Shown here: one piece after another, positions 13,650 to 24,424 of the stretch
How positions within the stretch are numbered: the stretch's first letter is position 1
How the letters are laid out: the number at the start of each line of letters is the position of its first letter
From: Cryptomeria japonica
Taxonomy: Eukaryota > Streptophyta > Pinopsida > Cupressales > Cupressaceae
NCBI RefSeq assembly: GCF_030272615.1
Contig: NC_081412.1
Location: 25,202,501 to 25,266,500, forward strand
DNA length: 64,000 nucleotides
Direction: 5' to 3'
Notes under the pieces: generated by a model
What the model saw: only the letters and a program-made list of their open reading frames with translations
The model's database searches: none
Told to the model about the DNA's origin: nothing
Program-made: the position numbers and the translations under genes

Positions 13650-15780
13650 GAACAGAATTTGGCTAAAATGAGAGGTGAATGGAAACGTGAATACTATGGA
13701 AGACCAAGAGGTAATATGAGATGGAATGAATATAGGGTTGTCTTGCAATGTCCAAGAGTGTAAGTCCAAGATAAGTGTGATCTAGAGCAAGGTGTGGCTT
13801 CCTAAGAGATGATAGATCTCTTGATGAGATAAGTTGACCTTGACTAAAGAGAGCCAAATGGAACCCTAAGATGATAGATCTAATACGGGAACCACCTAGT
13901 GATATGTTGTAGTATGTTTGCAAGATATGATGAGGATTAATAAACAACCTTTTGACTCTAGTTTGAAAAGTGTGTATGAAGACTGCAAATGATGATTGAA
14001 AATGACTGAAAAATGTGTGACAAATCCCTGATAAAGACTAGTTGACTAAAAATTTAGCTCTAGGGGAGCTATCTTAGAAGCTCTTTGATTCCAAAACATA
14101 GATGCACTGTGAGTTCACGGAAGCGGTTTTAACCCAGTTATACATAGTTTCACAGTTCACAAACGTGATTTCTACTATTAATGCTATTCTCAGTTCAAAA
14201 TATAGAAACGTGATTTTGATCTATATAGATGCGGTTTTCGAACACAGACGTTGTTTAATAACGCAACATTAAGATTTAAAAACACGCTAAGAATAAACAC
14301 AAACGCGACCAAAATTATCAAATACGTGCTGATATCAGACACAACTCGTTTCTAGCAATTTTGCACAATTCTATCCAAGTTTTTCAATTGTTGCGTGTGA
14401 TCAGAATGTCTCGTGGCAAGAAAATACAATAAATAATGAAGACAATGTTTGAAGGTGTTTTGTCAAACTTTTAGCGCAATATGTTTGTCCAATAGGCTGA
14501 ATCAACCCAATTTCCATGGGTCTCACATAATCGAAGACACATCAAACACTTTCTTAGCCTAAGGTCAATGTTCTCATGGTAGCAACTTTATCCCACAACC
14601 TGGAATCTCTGTGGGCTCAAGTGTAGGGACACCTTGATGGGTGTATTCACTAATCTTGGCTTTTTGTGAGTGGATAGCTAGGGGCCTCCAGGATTGGAAG
14701 GATGACCCTATCACCCTCTCCTTGGAAAGCTACAAGTAGCTTATGCTAAGTTGAGGATTCCTGTCTCATCTCATGGGATCCTTATGGTGAATATCTTGGG
14801 GAGAAAACTAGCTATCCCCTTGCACTGAAATTATCATGATGTTCGATCAAAAAAGGGTCAACTAGTACTCTAAAGGTGTCTAGTCATGTTTCAGGGCATT
14901 TGGTGGCTTTACATGCGAGCTCAAATTAATGAGGTCTCCCAACCTTTGTGGGTTTTATGCACCACTATGGGTACTTGAGGAGATAGACATTAGTATAACA
15001 CATAGACACTATGTGATAATAGACTTTCATCTAAAACCACAATCTTTTATATAGTAGATCAAAACAAAATACCACTTGGGTCGTTCCCTCTCATAAGATG
15101 GGAGGTGGGCCTTGTAAAAGACAATAACGATTTCTCTTACACCTAAGGTCCAATGGAAGGTGAGGAGAGAGGATACTTTTGTTATCACATTTAGGGTTCT
15201 AATCTAAACACAAAGCATGTTGAGGCACAAGACACTTCAAGCAAGTTAATTAACTCTCAACAAACAAAGAAAAAGACCAATGAAAATGTGTCAGCCTAAT
15301 TAAGTTACGAATTGAAATGCAAAGACACACACTAGGATTACCCTTTCAACAAATGATTAATAGTTTTGAATAATCACATGCAACTACAAGCACACTTCTT
15401 GGGTTAATTTTAGAAAATCCAAATCGAAATGTGAAAAGGGGGCCTTCGAAAATACAATTTAGACAACTGCACCACTTCATTAGTTCAAACAAGGGGTTAG
15501 GATAAAACCAAATCTGAAAAAACCCTAAAATGATAAAAAAAAAAACTGAAAAATTGAAAATGCCAAAACACAGACATGATTATACCTTCTCTAAACGTGA
15601 CAAGACCCAACACAAACATGAAAAGACCCAACACAAACATGAAAACAAGTTGGACCCTGCAAAACCAATAGAAAACACAAACATGAAAAGAATCGACACA
15701 GACGTGGAAATAGAGATCGCAGATGAAAAAATCCTCAAAAACCTGCAAAATCAACTCTGAAACATAGACTCGGAAAAATA
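13650..15780 (-). other. 5' leader of gypsy copy 1 with CACAGACG-type motifs
   Basis: This is the untranslated leader between the 5' LTR and gag. Degenerate copies of the CACAGACGCG motif lie at about 14105-14330 and 15565-15720, in the same orientation as in copy 2 (35985-36175 and 37377-37640). The ORFs here (for example 13663-13947 minus and 15530-15760 plus) have no recognisable domain. A primer binding site could not be assigned. Confidence 0.55.
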
Positions 15781-16231
15781 TGTCTCAGATGTGGGAGTAT
15801 TCTCTTATATAGAAAACACCTTAGAAAATGAAGGGATGGGATTAAGAGGTAAGAGGATAAATGGTCAACTAGGATTAAAGGGTAAGTAGGGAAAATAATA
15901 AAATATGAACAAAGTAGTTACAAGAAAATTTAAGAGATGAATGACAAGTGTCATGGAGGGAAAGAGCTAATGAATTAATTAAATAAATAAAGATCTATTT
16001 AACTAATAGAAGAGGTGGGGATCAATTAAATAAATAAAATATTTATTTAATTTAGAGAAAGGACAATTTAAATAAATAAAAATATTTATATAAATAAGGA
16101 AAGGTTAGAAGAAGATAAGTGAATTAATTGAATAAATAAAAATCTATTTAATTAATTGAAGGCTTGGGATAAAATAATTAAATCAATAAAATATTTGTTT
16201 AATTAGGCTAGGACAATTTTAGGTGTCTACA
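15781..16231 (-). repeat. 5' LTR of gypsy copy 1 (left edge uncertain)
   Basis: It ends GACAATTTTAGGTGTCTACA, identical at its tip to both LTRs of copy 2. It contains the same series of AT-rich inverted repeats (15970-16205) and a TATA-like CTTATATAG near 15805. A plausible TG start is at 15781, but the first 400 bp of the copy 2 LTR have no clear counterpart, so the left edge is a guess. The 5 bp after the edge are GTAGG. The matching duplication would lie outside the window or be lost. Confidence 0.6.
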
Positions 16232-19200
16232 GTAGGAGACAAGAAACTAGTTTTCTACCCCTTCAAGTTTGAGAATATGTGGATGAGATAGAGTAATTTT
16301 TTCAAGTTGATGGAGGAATGGTGGTTGGAAGAACGATTCTCTAGCTCCAAAATTTTCTACTTTGTAGCAAAGGTCAAAGCAATTGAGCATAAGCTTCTTA
16401 AATGGAATAGACAAAACTTCAAGGATATTTTTGCATCAAAAAAAGATCTAAAAGAATATTTGGATACTCTAAACTTGAGGTGATGGAGTCTGGTATGGGT
16501 TAGGGAAGATATCTCAAAGAGAAGGAGTTATTATCAAAATATGAGGATATATTGGCTAAGGAGGAAACCTTTTGGAGGAAAAAATCCAAAGAGACTTGGC
16601 TAGCGAAAATGAACAAAAATTCAAAATTCTTCCACAATTCAACCAAGTAGAGAAGAGATGTTAACAAAATGAAAAGTCTAAAGAGAGAATATGAAACCTC
16701 CATAGATAATCTGAAGGATATTTTCAAGTATTTTGTACACTTTTTCACACAGATCCTAAATAATTGGGAAGGTTATGATTGGAGGAATCAACAATCCTTC
16801 ATTGACAACGTTCCCAACCTAGTGACTAAGGAGTAGAATTGTATGTTAACAGGAAAATTCACTAAATATAAAATCAAGGCAACCTTATTCTAGCTTCATT
16901 TGGATAAGGCTCTGGGTCCAGATGGTTTCCTTATTTATTTTTTTAAAATGTCAACATATCCTTGGGGAGGAGTTAACTAAGGCCATTAAGCCTGCTAGAA
17001 ATTCAGATAGATTTCTAAGGGAGATCAACAACACCTTCATTGCTCTCATTCCCAAGAAGAAGATGGCAACAAGCTTGGATGTCTTTAGACCCGAATCTCT
17101 TTGCAATACTATTTACAAAATCATGTCCAAGGCCATGTCAAACAAATTAAAGCTCATAATTCCCCATATCATATCAAAGGAGCAGATAGGGTTTGTTCCA
17201 ACCAAATCAATTTTGAATGGAGTTATTATTACTCAAGAAACAATGCATTCCATTCAATGCAATAAATCTCCAAGCATGCTCATTAAGCTAGATATCAAGA
17301 AAGCATATTACAAGGTGGATTGGAGGTTTTTATGCAAATGCCTAGAGGCCTTTGAAATTAGTAGAAAATGGGTGAATTGGATATCTATTGCATCTCAAGC
17401 CTAAGGTTCTCGATTCTCATCAATGGTTCACCTACAGGTTTTTTTTAAAACTCCAGGGGGGTAAGGCAAGGGGATCCTTCATCTCCTTTCCTCTTCATTA
17501 TCATGGCTAAAGCCTTGGGGAGAGCCCTTAGGTTTGATGAAGAGAGAGGGTTAATTAAAGGAGTAAAAATCATAAGTGGTCTACTAGCAGTGACTTATTA
17601 GAAATTTGTTGATTATATTATGCTATTTGGCGAAGGGAAGAAAAGGGAAGCATTGTATTTGTGAAAGATTTTTAGGCAATATGAAATAGCATCAAGTTAG
17701 GAGATTAATCAATTCAAATAAGAGGTCTTTTTCTTGTCAATGGAACCTAGGGCAGAGGCTAAAATTCTATAGTCTATTGGATTCAAAGCAAACAAACTTC
17801 CATGTATATATTTAGGGTTGCCCTTGAACAAAGGAGCGATGCCCACAAAACTTTGGGATCCACTAAAAGAAAAGATGGAAAGAAGACTGTCCTCATGGAA
17901 AGGTAAATGGCTCTCTTGGGCTAAGAGACTCGCCATGTTGAGATCAGTTATCTCTTCCCTTCCCATATACCTACTTTATTGCCTCTCACTTTCAACAGGG
18001 ATTAATTTCAAAACTAATGCAGCTCATGAGAAAATTCTTTTGTCAAGGCAATGATAAGAAGAAGAAGCTGGCAATGATTTCTTGGAACAAAATTTGTAAG
18101 CTTAAGGAGTTCAAGATGGTTGGCTTAACAGATCAACTTTGGTAGAACAAGGCACTTGGGGCCAAACTTGCTTGGAGAATGTATAAGGAGCCTCACTTGA
18201 AATGGGTTCCAATTATCCAACATAAATACTTGCAAAACAATTATGCATGTGGGATATTTAGAACTCCAAATCCACCCAAGGGTTATAGGGTATGAAATTT
18301 TGTACTTAGTTGCAGATCATTTATTTAGAAGTAGATATCTTGGGATATACTGGATGGTAGGTCTGTTTTATTTTGGGAAGACTCTTAGATTGGTCTTCCT
18401 TCTATAGATGACTTGATAGATACTAGTAAATGAAGACCCATTTCAAGCAGTATTGGGGAGTCACTATGAGGGATTATGTAGAATTATTAGACCCACATAC
18501 TTATTTGGGATGGAAATGGAGAAGTATGGATGATTTTCCCTTACTTACTAGAGATTTTATCAAACTTAAACAAATTTATATGGAAAGGAGAGTGACTTTC
18601 AAACATGGGAAATACAAATTAATTTGGATGGTTTCCAAAACAAGACAATATAATGCTAAGGAGGGTTATAGGAGCACAATTCATAATCTAAATTTGTTAA
18701 AGACAAAACTTCCTTTGGAACTATGTTGGAGAAAACTCCCTCTACCTAAGGTTAGAGTATTTTCTTAGGCTACTCTTCAAGGGATAATCTTATCCGCTGA
18801 ATGGTTTAGGAAAATGGGATTTGAAGGAACTTCTAGATGTGTTCTATGCAAGAGTGTTGAAGAAGCATTGGATCATATTTTACTCTACTGTCCATACTCA
18901 TAAACTTGTTGGTGATGGCTTTGTGCTTGGTTTGGATGGATTACTGCCCTTCCTAATGATATATCAAGTTTGTTCAAAGTTGGCCACAAGGTAGAGGGTA
19001 AAATCTTTTTGGAAACCTATGGATATGCACCCCATCAATCCTTTTAAGGGAATTGTGGAAGGAGCAAAATAGAAGGGTCTTTCAAGACAAGGATATGATA
19101 AGAGAAAACTTATTAAATAAGGCGGAAATAGATATTGTGGAGATAGCTAGTAGCAGGAAATCATCACATTTGGCAAAAGGCATCAGATTCACTAAGTGGG

Positions 19201-19729
19201 ATAATCATATGAATAAAGTTTGGTGTGGCTTGAAGATACCCGCTTCTTTGACATTAGAGAGGACTCTAGCAATAAGGTATGGGAAGATGTCTTTTGGACT
19301 ACTTCTCGAGTTGGATGGTTAAAATTAAACTTTGATTGAGCTTCTTATGGCAATCCAAGGGTGTCTGGTGCTGGCGGGATTATTTACTTTTGGGATGGAT
19401 CAATAGTGGCTAGATACCTTCCCTTTGTGGAAGGATACTAACAACATAGCAAAATTTAATGCATTGATAGGACTCTTTCTTTGCAAGGACCTAGAAATAG
19501 ATGAGATTGAGATTGAGGGAGATTGCGGTTGTAGTGAATGTAGTGAGATCCAAAGCTACTCCCAATTGGAGATTTGGATCTATACTGGAAAGGGTTTTGG
19601 AAATTCTAGATTTCTTTGAGGATTATAATATCAATCACATTTATAGAGAAGGTAATAGGGTTGCAGATAAATTTGCCAATGCAATGGCTAATGGGCTTAT
19701 TTTCTACAAATTGGATCCTACTAATTAAT
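16232..19729 (+). pseudogene. LINE ORF2 remnant: RT, zinc finger, RNase H
   Basis: Reading from 16232 gives a linker with PFKFENMWM, typical of the stretch between endonuclease and RT in plant L1 elements. RT follows at 16922-17404 (FIALIPKKK, SLCNTIYKIMSKAMSNKLK, EQIGFVPT, KLDIKKAY). The motif RQGDPSSPFLFIIM lies near 17465, a degenerate FVDYIMLFGEG near 17605, and the LPLNKGAM...SSWKGKWLSWAKRL block at 17818-17990. A finger CVLCKSVEEALDHILLYC lies at 18838-18892. The RNase H region (19325-19725) shows GAGGII, NNIAKFNALIGL and YREGNRVADKFANAMA. Stops and frameshifts are frequent, and the catalytic FADD is changed to FVDYIM. It is not functional. Confidence 0.87.
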
Positions 19730-21239
19730 AAGGAGTGTTCAAGATGTGGTGATAGCCCAGTATAGCTGAGATGATGAGTAGACTTCTTCTTGGATTACTT
19801 CAATTTAGATTGGTAGACATAATTTTTTGGTTATGAATTCAGTTTTGGGGGTGTGGCCACCCTTTATTTTATTTGGTTAGCACAAGATATAGTGGATGTA
19901 TTAAGTTGAAGATTTGGGTCGATGAGTTGACCACCTTTTCCCTCGAGACATGTCAGCTACAACTTAGTAGGATGCATTTGAAATGATCACTTCTCAGAAT
20001 TCAAGGTGAATATTTGCATTTAATGAAGTAGAATAACGACTAGCTTGGCCAACTTGCTTGATGCAAGAATTAAGTCACATCATATCGAATGTTTTTTGAT
20101 ATGCATAATTTGAAGCATTTCAAAATAATGGAACTAGCTCCAAATAATTATGAAACATTTATTTTTTTATTTATCAATAAGATTGTAGAGATTTGGAAAA
20201 TATTTCTATATATACATCTATTGGCTTTGTTGAAATCACTCTTGGCTTTGTTTAGGTGTTCTGCATTGGGAAGATTTCATAGATGGATTAACCTATAAGG
20301 CTTGTCTCCGAGAAGAGGCAAATGTCCTTTCTAGGCATAGTGACCAAGAAATGCCTAATAGAAGTGACGAATCACTTACACCATTTGTTCATCAATGTGG
20401 TCAAGAGTATTTTGGGGGGCGAATTGATTAGGGTAGGTCATATAGAGTGAATACAAACATCCTCGCCTTCTTTCTAGCTACTATCTTATGGATGTGGGAG
20501 AAGAAGTCTGTGGCTACAAATCTTTGCAGAAGGGTCTTCAAGAATGCCTTTCTGGGTGATATTGATTGAGTGCTCCATAATGTGGATGAGAATGTAACCA
20601 TTCCTTATCTGAAGCACTAGTTCCATGTCATATTTTATAAGGAATTGGTTCCAAGATTCCCAGTACTCATCAAGGGTGACATGCCCATGTATCAAAAGAC
20701 CCATTGTTCAAACGAGTCTAGATTTTCTCAAAAGACTAATGGGTTTTACTCTAGATGGTTGATTGGTTGATATCATTGGTGATACAGTGGATGAAGAGGT
20801 AGAATGGTTTATGGAATTTAACAAGGATGAAGATATTGATGGCATGAGAAGTGAAGATTTAAGCGATGTAGAACTAGACATGGAGAGAAGTCATGATAGT
20901 TGGAGTGGATATGACAGAAGGATCTCATCAAGCTCATATCCTTGATGTGGATGAGTTTGGTCCTTATAATGCCCCTATCTCTTAGTTTTAATTCTAGTTA
21001 TGTTAGATGTTTAAGTGTGTTCATGCTTTGTTCTTCTACGAGGTCCTTTTTTGAAGAAGTTTTGTCTTTTCTTTGTTTCCATGGGCGAAATTTTGTCATA
21101 TTTCGGTTGGGAGATATGTTTTGTTTGTATATTTGGTTTGGATAGCAAAATTTACAGGTCTCGACCTCTGATATGCAAATTTTTTATTACTATTAATATA
21201 TACTTTACAACTTTGACCTTTTGTCAAGCAAAAAAAAAA
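19730..21239 (+). other. LINE 3' tail ending in a short A-run
   Basis: No further protein domain was seen after RNase H. The stretch ends in TGTCAAGC followed by ten A's (21230-21239), as expected for the 3' end of a LINE copy. Whether all 1.5 kb belongs to one LINE is uncertain. An acidic ORF at 20763-20945 has no recognised family. Confidence 0.5.
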
Positions 21240-22362
21240 TCTTGATCATTTATCATTAGGTTACAAATCTGATATTGGATATTTTATGTGCTTTGCTTGC
21301 CCTAAAAGATAACCTTATTTTATGAGGGCATTGTATTACGATTGTGTATTATGATGTATTGTCAGATTTGATAGTTGTTGATTTTCCTCCAGATCTTCGT
21401 TGGTGATACTTTGAAAGTATATTGTAATCTATTATTGATTTTTGAACAATATATTGGGTAGCTTTTGGAGTGTAGATTTTTTCTCCCAAAAAGGTTTTTT
21501 CTCATGTAAATCACCGTGTCATGATATCCATGCTATTTATGTTTATTTTTATTAAGTTCATGTAATTATTATAGAGATCTAAAAGCTTTTTACATTACCC
21601 TCCTCTCAATTTCAATGTAAGAAGTTGTTTTGCTACCTTAACTTCCTTTCAAATCCAAGGCAACAATTAAGGTCTCTTGTATTTTGTAAAAACTTGGGTA
21701 CTTTGATTAGATATAACTCATACATTAATTATTGGTATTTGAGTGCATTAAAAAATGGTAGCAAGAAAATAGTAAAATTTTCCTTGCTTAATTCTCACCT
21801 ACATATAAATAAAAGGTTTGGGATAGAGGTTATTTATCATCTTATACTCATGTATTGTGCATGGAACTTACATAGCTTGGACATAAAATTGAGTTGCTTG
21901 TTGAGGAGCGGGTAGTGGGACATGCAACTCTCATTTATTGTTGGACCAATCTCACGGGGATAACAACAATATTTTCGTATTATTGTAGGTTACATTTTCA
22001 AAGAATTCTTTCTTGGTTAAGAGCATTGATCTATATGTCAAGGCTTAAAGCTTGATATTATATTTTAACTATTTTATTTTTGGAAATACAATGATTTTAG
22101 TGCTTTAAAGGCTAGATTTTTCCAATAAGTATTTTCACAAGCTCTCTTTATCTTGCATGTTGGTTCTCTCTTTATTCTTGTTATATGTACTTTATTCCAA
22201 ATTGCAATTGAAATTTGTGTATGTGAGGGATGCCATATTAGTGAAATATTTTATTGTAAGGTTAATGAAGGGAATTATTTTATGATATGATTAATGTAGG
22301 AACTCCTCTATATTTCCTTAGATTTGGTATCAAAGAATTCATTGAGTTTTTGGTATTGGTAG
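21240..22362 (+). other. Copia-like LTR or leader ending in a tRNA-Met-type PBS
   Basis: TTTTTTCTCCCAAAAAGG with GTAAATCACCGTGTCATG (21475-21535) resembles the U5 part of plant copia LTRs. TGGTATCAAAGA at 22325-22336 matches the usual initiator-Met primer site (TGGTATCAGAGC) at 10 of 12 positions. LTR ends could not be set. Gypsy copy 2 begins 27 bp downstream of the PBS, and a copia RT fragment appears beyond copy 2 (39228), so this may be the 5' part of that copia. That link is inference. Confidence 0.38.
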
Positions 22363-23128
22363 TGTATATGGTGAAAATGGATAACAATAATAACGATATT
22401 GAAAGGCTAAATGAATTCAACCACAAAACCCTAGCCTAACAACAACAAAGATCCACCATAACATATGAAGATGACCTAAGACAATGCAAGTCAAATGAAA
22501 TCACAAAGATTATACCATCACATGTCCAATAGGGTTTGGATCTCCATTCTTCCTATCTCCATTGATCTTGTTTGATATATTTGCTCTCAGATTTTATGTG
22601 CACAAGAGCTCAATAAAGAACAGAATGTGGTTGCAAGTAGGATCGTAGTGTAGTCAAGTGCATAAAATTCATTATCCAAGGTTGATAATGAAGGAAGTAT
22701 CCTCTTATATAGAAGACACTATATGAAATGGAGGGATAAGATTGAGAGGTGTAAAAGGAGGTCGGCTATGATTAGAGGGTAGGTAGAGGAAATAATAAAA
22801 TAATGAAAGGGGTAGGTAGTGTATGAATTAAGAGATGAATGACATGTGTCATGGGTAGAAAGGTTAATGAATTAATTAAATAAATAAAGATTTATTTAAT
22901 TAATAGAAGAAGTGGGATCAATTAAATAAATAAGATATTTATTTATTTTAGGAAAATGATAATTTAAATAAATAAATGTATTTATTTAAATGAGAAATAA
23001 GGCTAGAAGAGGAGAAATGAATTAATTAAATAAATAAAGATTTATTAAATTAATAGAAGAATTAAGCTTAGATAATTAAATAAATAAAATATTTATTTAA
23101 TTAGACATGACAATTTTAGGTGTCTACA
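22363..23128 (-). repeat. 3' LTR of gypsy copy 2
   Basis: 766 bp. On the minus strand it starts TGTAGACACC and ends CCATATACA. The TATA-like CTCTTATATAG lies at about 22700. Five AT-rich inverted repeats fill 22868-23104, the first part of U3 in element sense. It is nearly identical to the LTR at 37748-38514. Confidence 0.96.
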
Positions 23129-23142
23129 TTTTGCCCCTCTTT
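23129..23142 (-). promoter_or_regulatory. Polypurine tract of copy 2
   Basis: The minus strand reads AAAGAGGGGCAAAA directly before the LTR start TGTAGACACC. A purine run abutting the 3' LTR is where plus-strand DNA synthesis starts in LTR retrotransposons (established knowledge). It overlaps the base of the hairpin at 23138-23175. Confidence 0.85.
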
Positions 23143-23175
23143 GAGACAATGCGGCTTGCCGCGTTGTTTCAAAGA
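23138..23175 (+). other. 18-bp stem, 2-nt loop hairpin next to the 3' LTR
   Basis: The arms 23138-23155 and 23158-23175 pair over 18 positions with a TT loop and a GC-rich tip (GCGGC/GCCGC). Sixteen pairs are Watson-Crick. The other two are G-T, which pair as wobbles only in plus-strand RNA, that is, RNA antisense to gag-pol. Confidence 0.85.
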
Positions 23176-23654
23176 AGATAAGATGAACTGATACAGAGTT
23201 GCCCTAGGATGGGAATGATATGCCCCCTCGAGAGATTGGATGAAAATGTCTGAAAAGATTGCAGACAATCTCTCAATAAGAAAGAAAGGCTAGAATGGAC
23301 TGATTGGATAAAGTGACAAAGTCACGGGATAAAGAAGACTGACTCGGGAGACGAGGGCTAGGGCTAGGGTAGTCTATAAGATAGACCACGGGGGAAATAC
23401 ATCCTCATTGTCATCTACACATCCACGAGAGCAGAGTGCAGAGCGAGAAAAGAGTAGCAGCAGTCAGTAGCGATGGCCTCTGTTCATAGATTCGACTGCG
23501 TTCGCCAATTCCAAAGGCCAGTAGAGGCAGGAGAGCCGGTAAGTACCGCAAAACCTCCTTGTACTTTGATGCATTTATTGTTGTCATTAATGCATGGTAG
23601 ATAGGGAAATAAATGTGCTTTAGGCTAGGGTCCAAAAATGTCAAAAAATGTCCA

Positions 23655-23905
23655 GGCCCGTCTGCGTTGGTGCCAGGCGCGTCTATGATCGCGAGGTGCG
23701 TCTGTGTTGGTGCCAGGCACGTCTATGATGGAAAACGCGTCTGTGCCAAATGCGGCCGTGTCTGTGATGTGTAGGTGCGTTTATGCCAAGAAGGCATGTC
23801 TATGTCGCCCAGCGCTTCTGTGTCTTTCAGGCGTGTCTGTGTAAAACATGCGCGTCTATGCAGTCTTCAAGCGCGTTTATGTCAGGTAAGCACGTTTGTG
23901 TCCAA
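23655..23905 (+). repeat. Array A of degenerate GCGTCTGTG motifs
   Basis: About 13 imperfect copies of GCGTCTRTG spaced about 18-22 bp, with variable sequence between them. This is the reverse complement of the CACAGACGC motifs of arrays B and C in the leader of the same element. Confidence 0.75.
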
Positions 23906-24030
23906 AAATGTGAATTTGTGTCTTCTAGGTAAAATCGACAGTTCTGTGATGAACATACGCTGTCGATTGGATAAGCTGCTGAGAGGATACACTCAAGCAG
24001 GTCCTCTAGGGAAGACTAGGATAGATCAAG

Positions 24031-24380
24031 GCACTTTGTGATGAACAGTGAGTACCAAGATAGAGTACTTTGTGATGAACAGGGAGTACTAAAATATGAG
24101 CAGCACTTTGTGATGAACAGTGAGTGCAAATGTGAGCAGCACTTTGTGATGAACAGTGAATGCAAATATGAGCAGCACTTTGTGATGAACAGTGAGTGCA
24201 AATGTGAGCAGCACTTTGTGATGAACAGTGAGTGCCAAATACGTAGTACTTTGTGATGAACAGGGAGTACCACTAGGATAAATAGCAACACTTTGTGATG
24301 AACAGGGAGTGTCACTAGGATAGATAACCATATGCACTTAGATAAAAAGTAGCATTTTGTGATGAACATTGAATGCCACA
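24031..24380 (+). repeat. Tandem array of nine ~36-bp hairpin repeats
   Basis: Units start at 24031, 24065, 24103, 24139, 24175, 24211, 24246, 24288 and 24352. Each has the core TTGTGATGAACA between two 5-bp arms. The arm pairs seen are GCACT/AGTGC, GTACT/AGTAC, ACACT/AGTGT and GCATT/AATGC, so changes in one arm are matched in the other. Seven of nine units pair perfectly and two have one mismatch (24031 and 24139). The array lies just upstream of the PMD ORF on its coding strand. Because 36 is divisible by 3, both strands show repetitive ORFs, which I treat as by-products. Confidence 0.9.
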
Positions 24381-24424
24381 ATGACTGACATAATTGATTT
24401 GCTTGACTGCAGGAGTATTTGCCT

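Larger units (their letters stand above)
4006..16231 (-). mobile_element. Decayed Tat-type Ty3/gypsy element, copy 1
   Basis: The minus strand carries gag, protease, G-patch, RT, RNase H and integrase remnants collinear with the intact copy 2 (22363-38514). The region from 4001 to about 5950 aligns with copy 2's PMD tail and following spacer (about 25900-27800). The 5' LTR end is at 16231 (GTGTCTACA). The left end is not resolved: homology to copy 2 continues leftwards through the solo LTR at 1523-4000 and then fades. The coding region has several frameshifts as well as stops, so this copy is much older than copy 2. Immediately right of 16231 a LINE reading frame starts in mid-protein, which suggests that this element inserted into that LINE. 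Confidence 0.85.
16232..21239 (+). mobile_element. LINE (L1-type with C-terminal RNase H), 5' part missing
   Basis: A non-LTR retrotransposon body starts in mid-ORF2 directly at the LTR edge of gypsy copy 1. It runs through RT, the Cys/His finger and RNase H to an A-run at 21230-21239. The endonuclease half is absent here and is expected on the far (left) side of copy 1, outside the window. The long segment 19730-21229 would be the 3' tail. No target duplication can be tested because the 5' end is not in view. Confidence 0.82.

Noticed and set aside
13663-13947. Minus-strand ORF upstream of gag in copy 1, with a similar ORF in copy 2 (35580-35774)
   Set aside because: The similarity is at the nucleotide level of a shared leader. 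Frames are not kept and no motif is seen.
15530-15760. Lysine-rich plus-strand ORF beside the copy 1 LTR
   Set aside because: It consists of degenerate CACAGACG/AACACAAACATG repeats in the gypsy leader.
24031-24380. CRISPR-like look (repeats with regular spacing)
   Set aside because: Spacers are themselves near-identical, the host is clearly a plant, and there are no cas genes. It is a tandem repeat.
24016-24381. Long repetitive ORFs on both strands (12-residue repeats)
   Set aside because: They follow automatically from a 36-bp tandem repeat without stops. The base changes preserve stem pairing and not amino acids, and no start or partner gene supports a protein.
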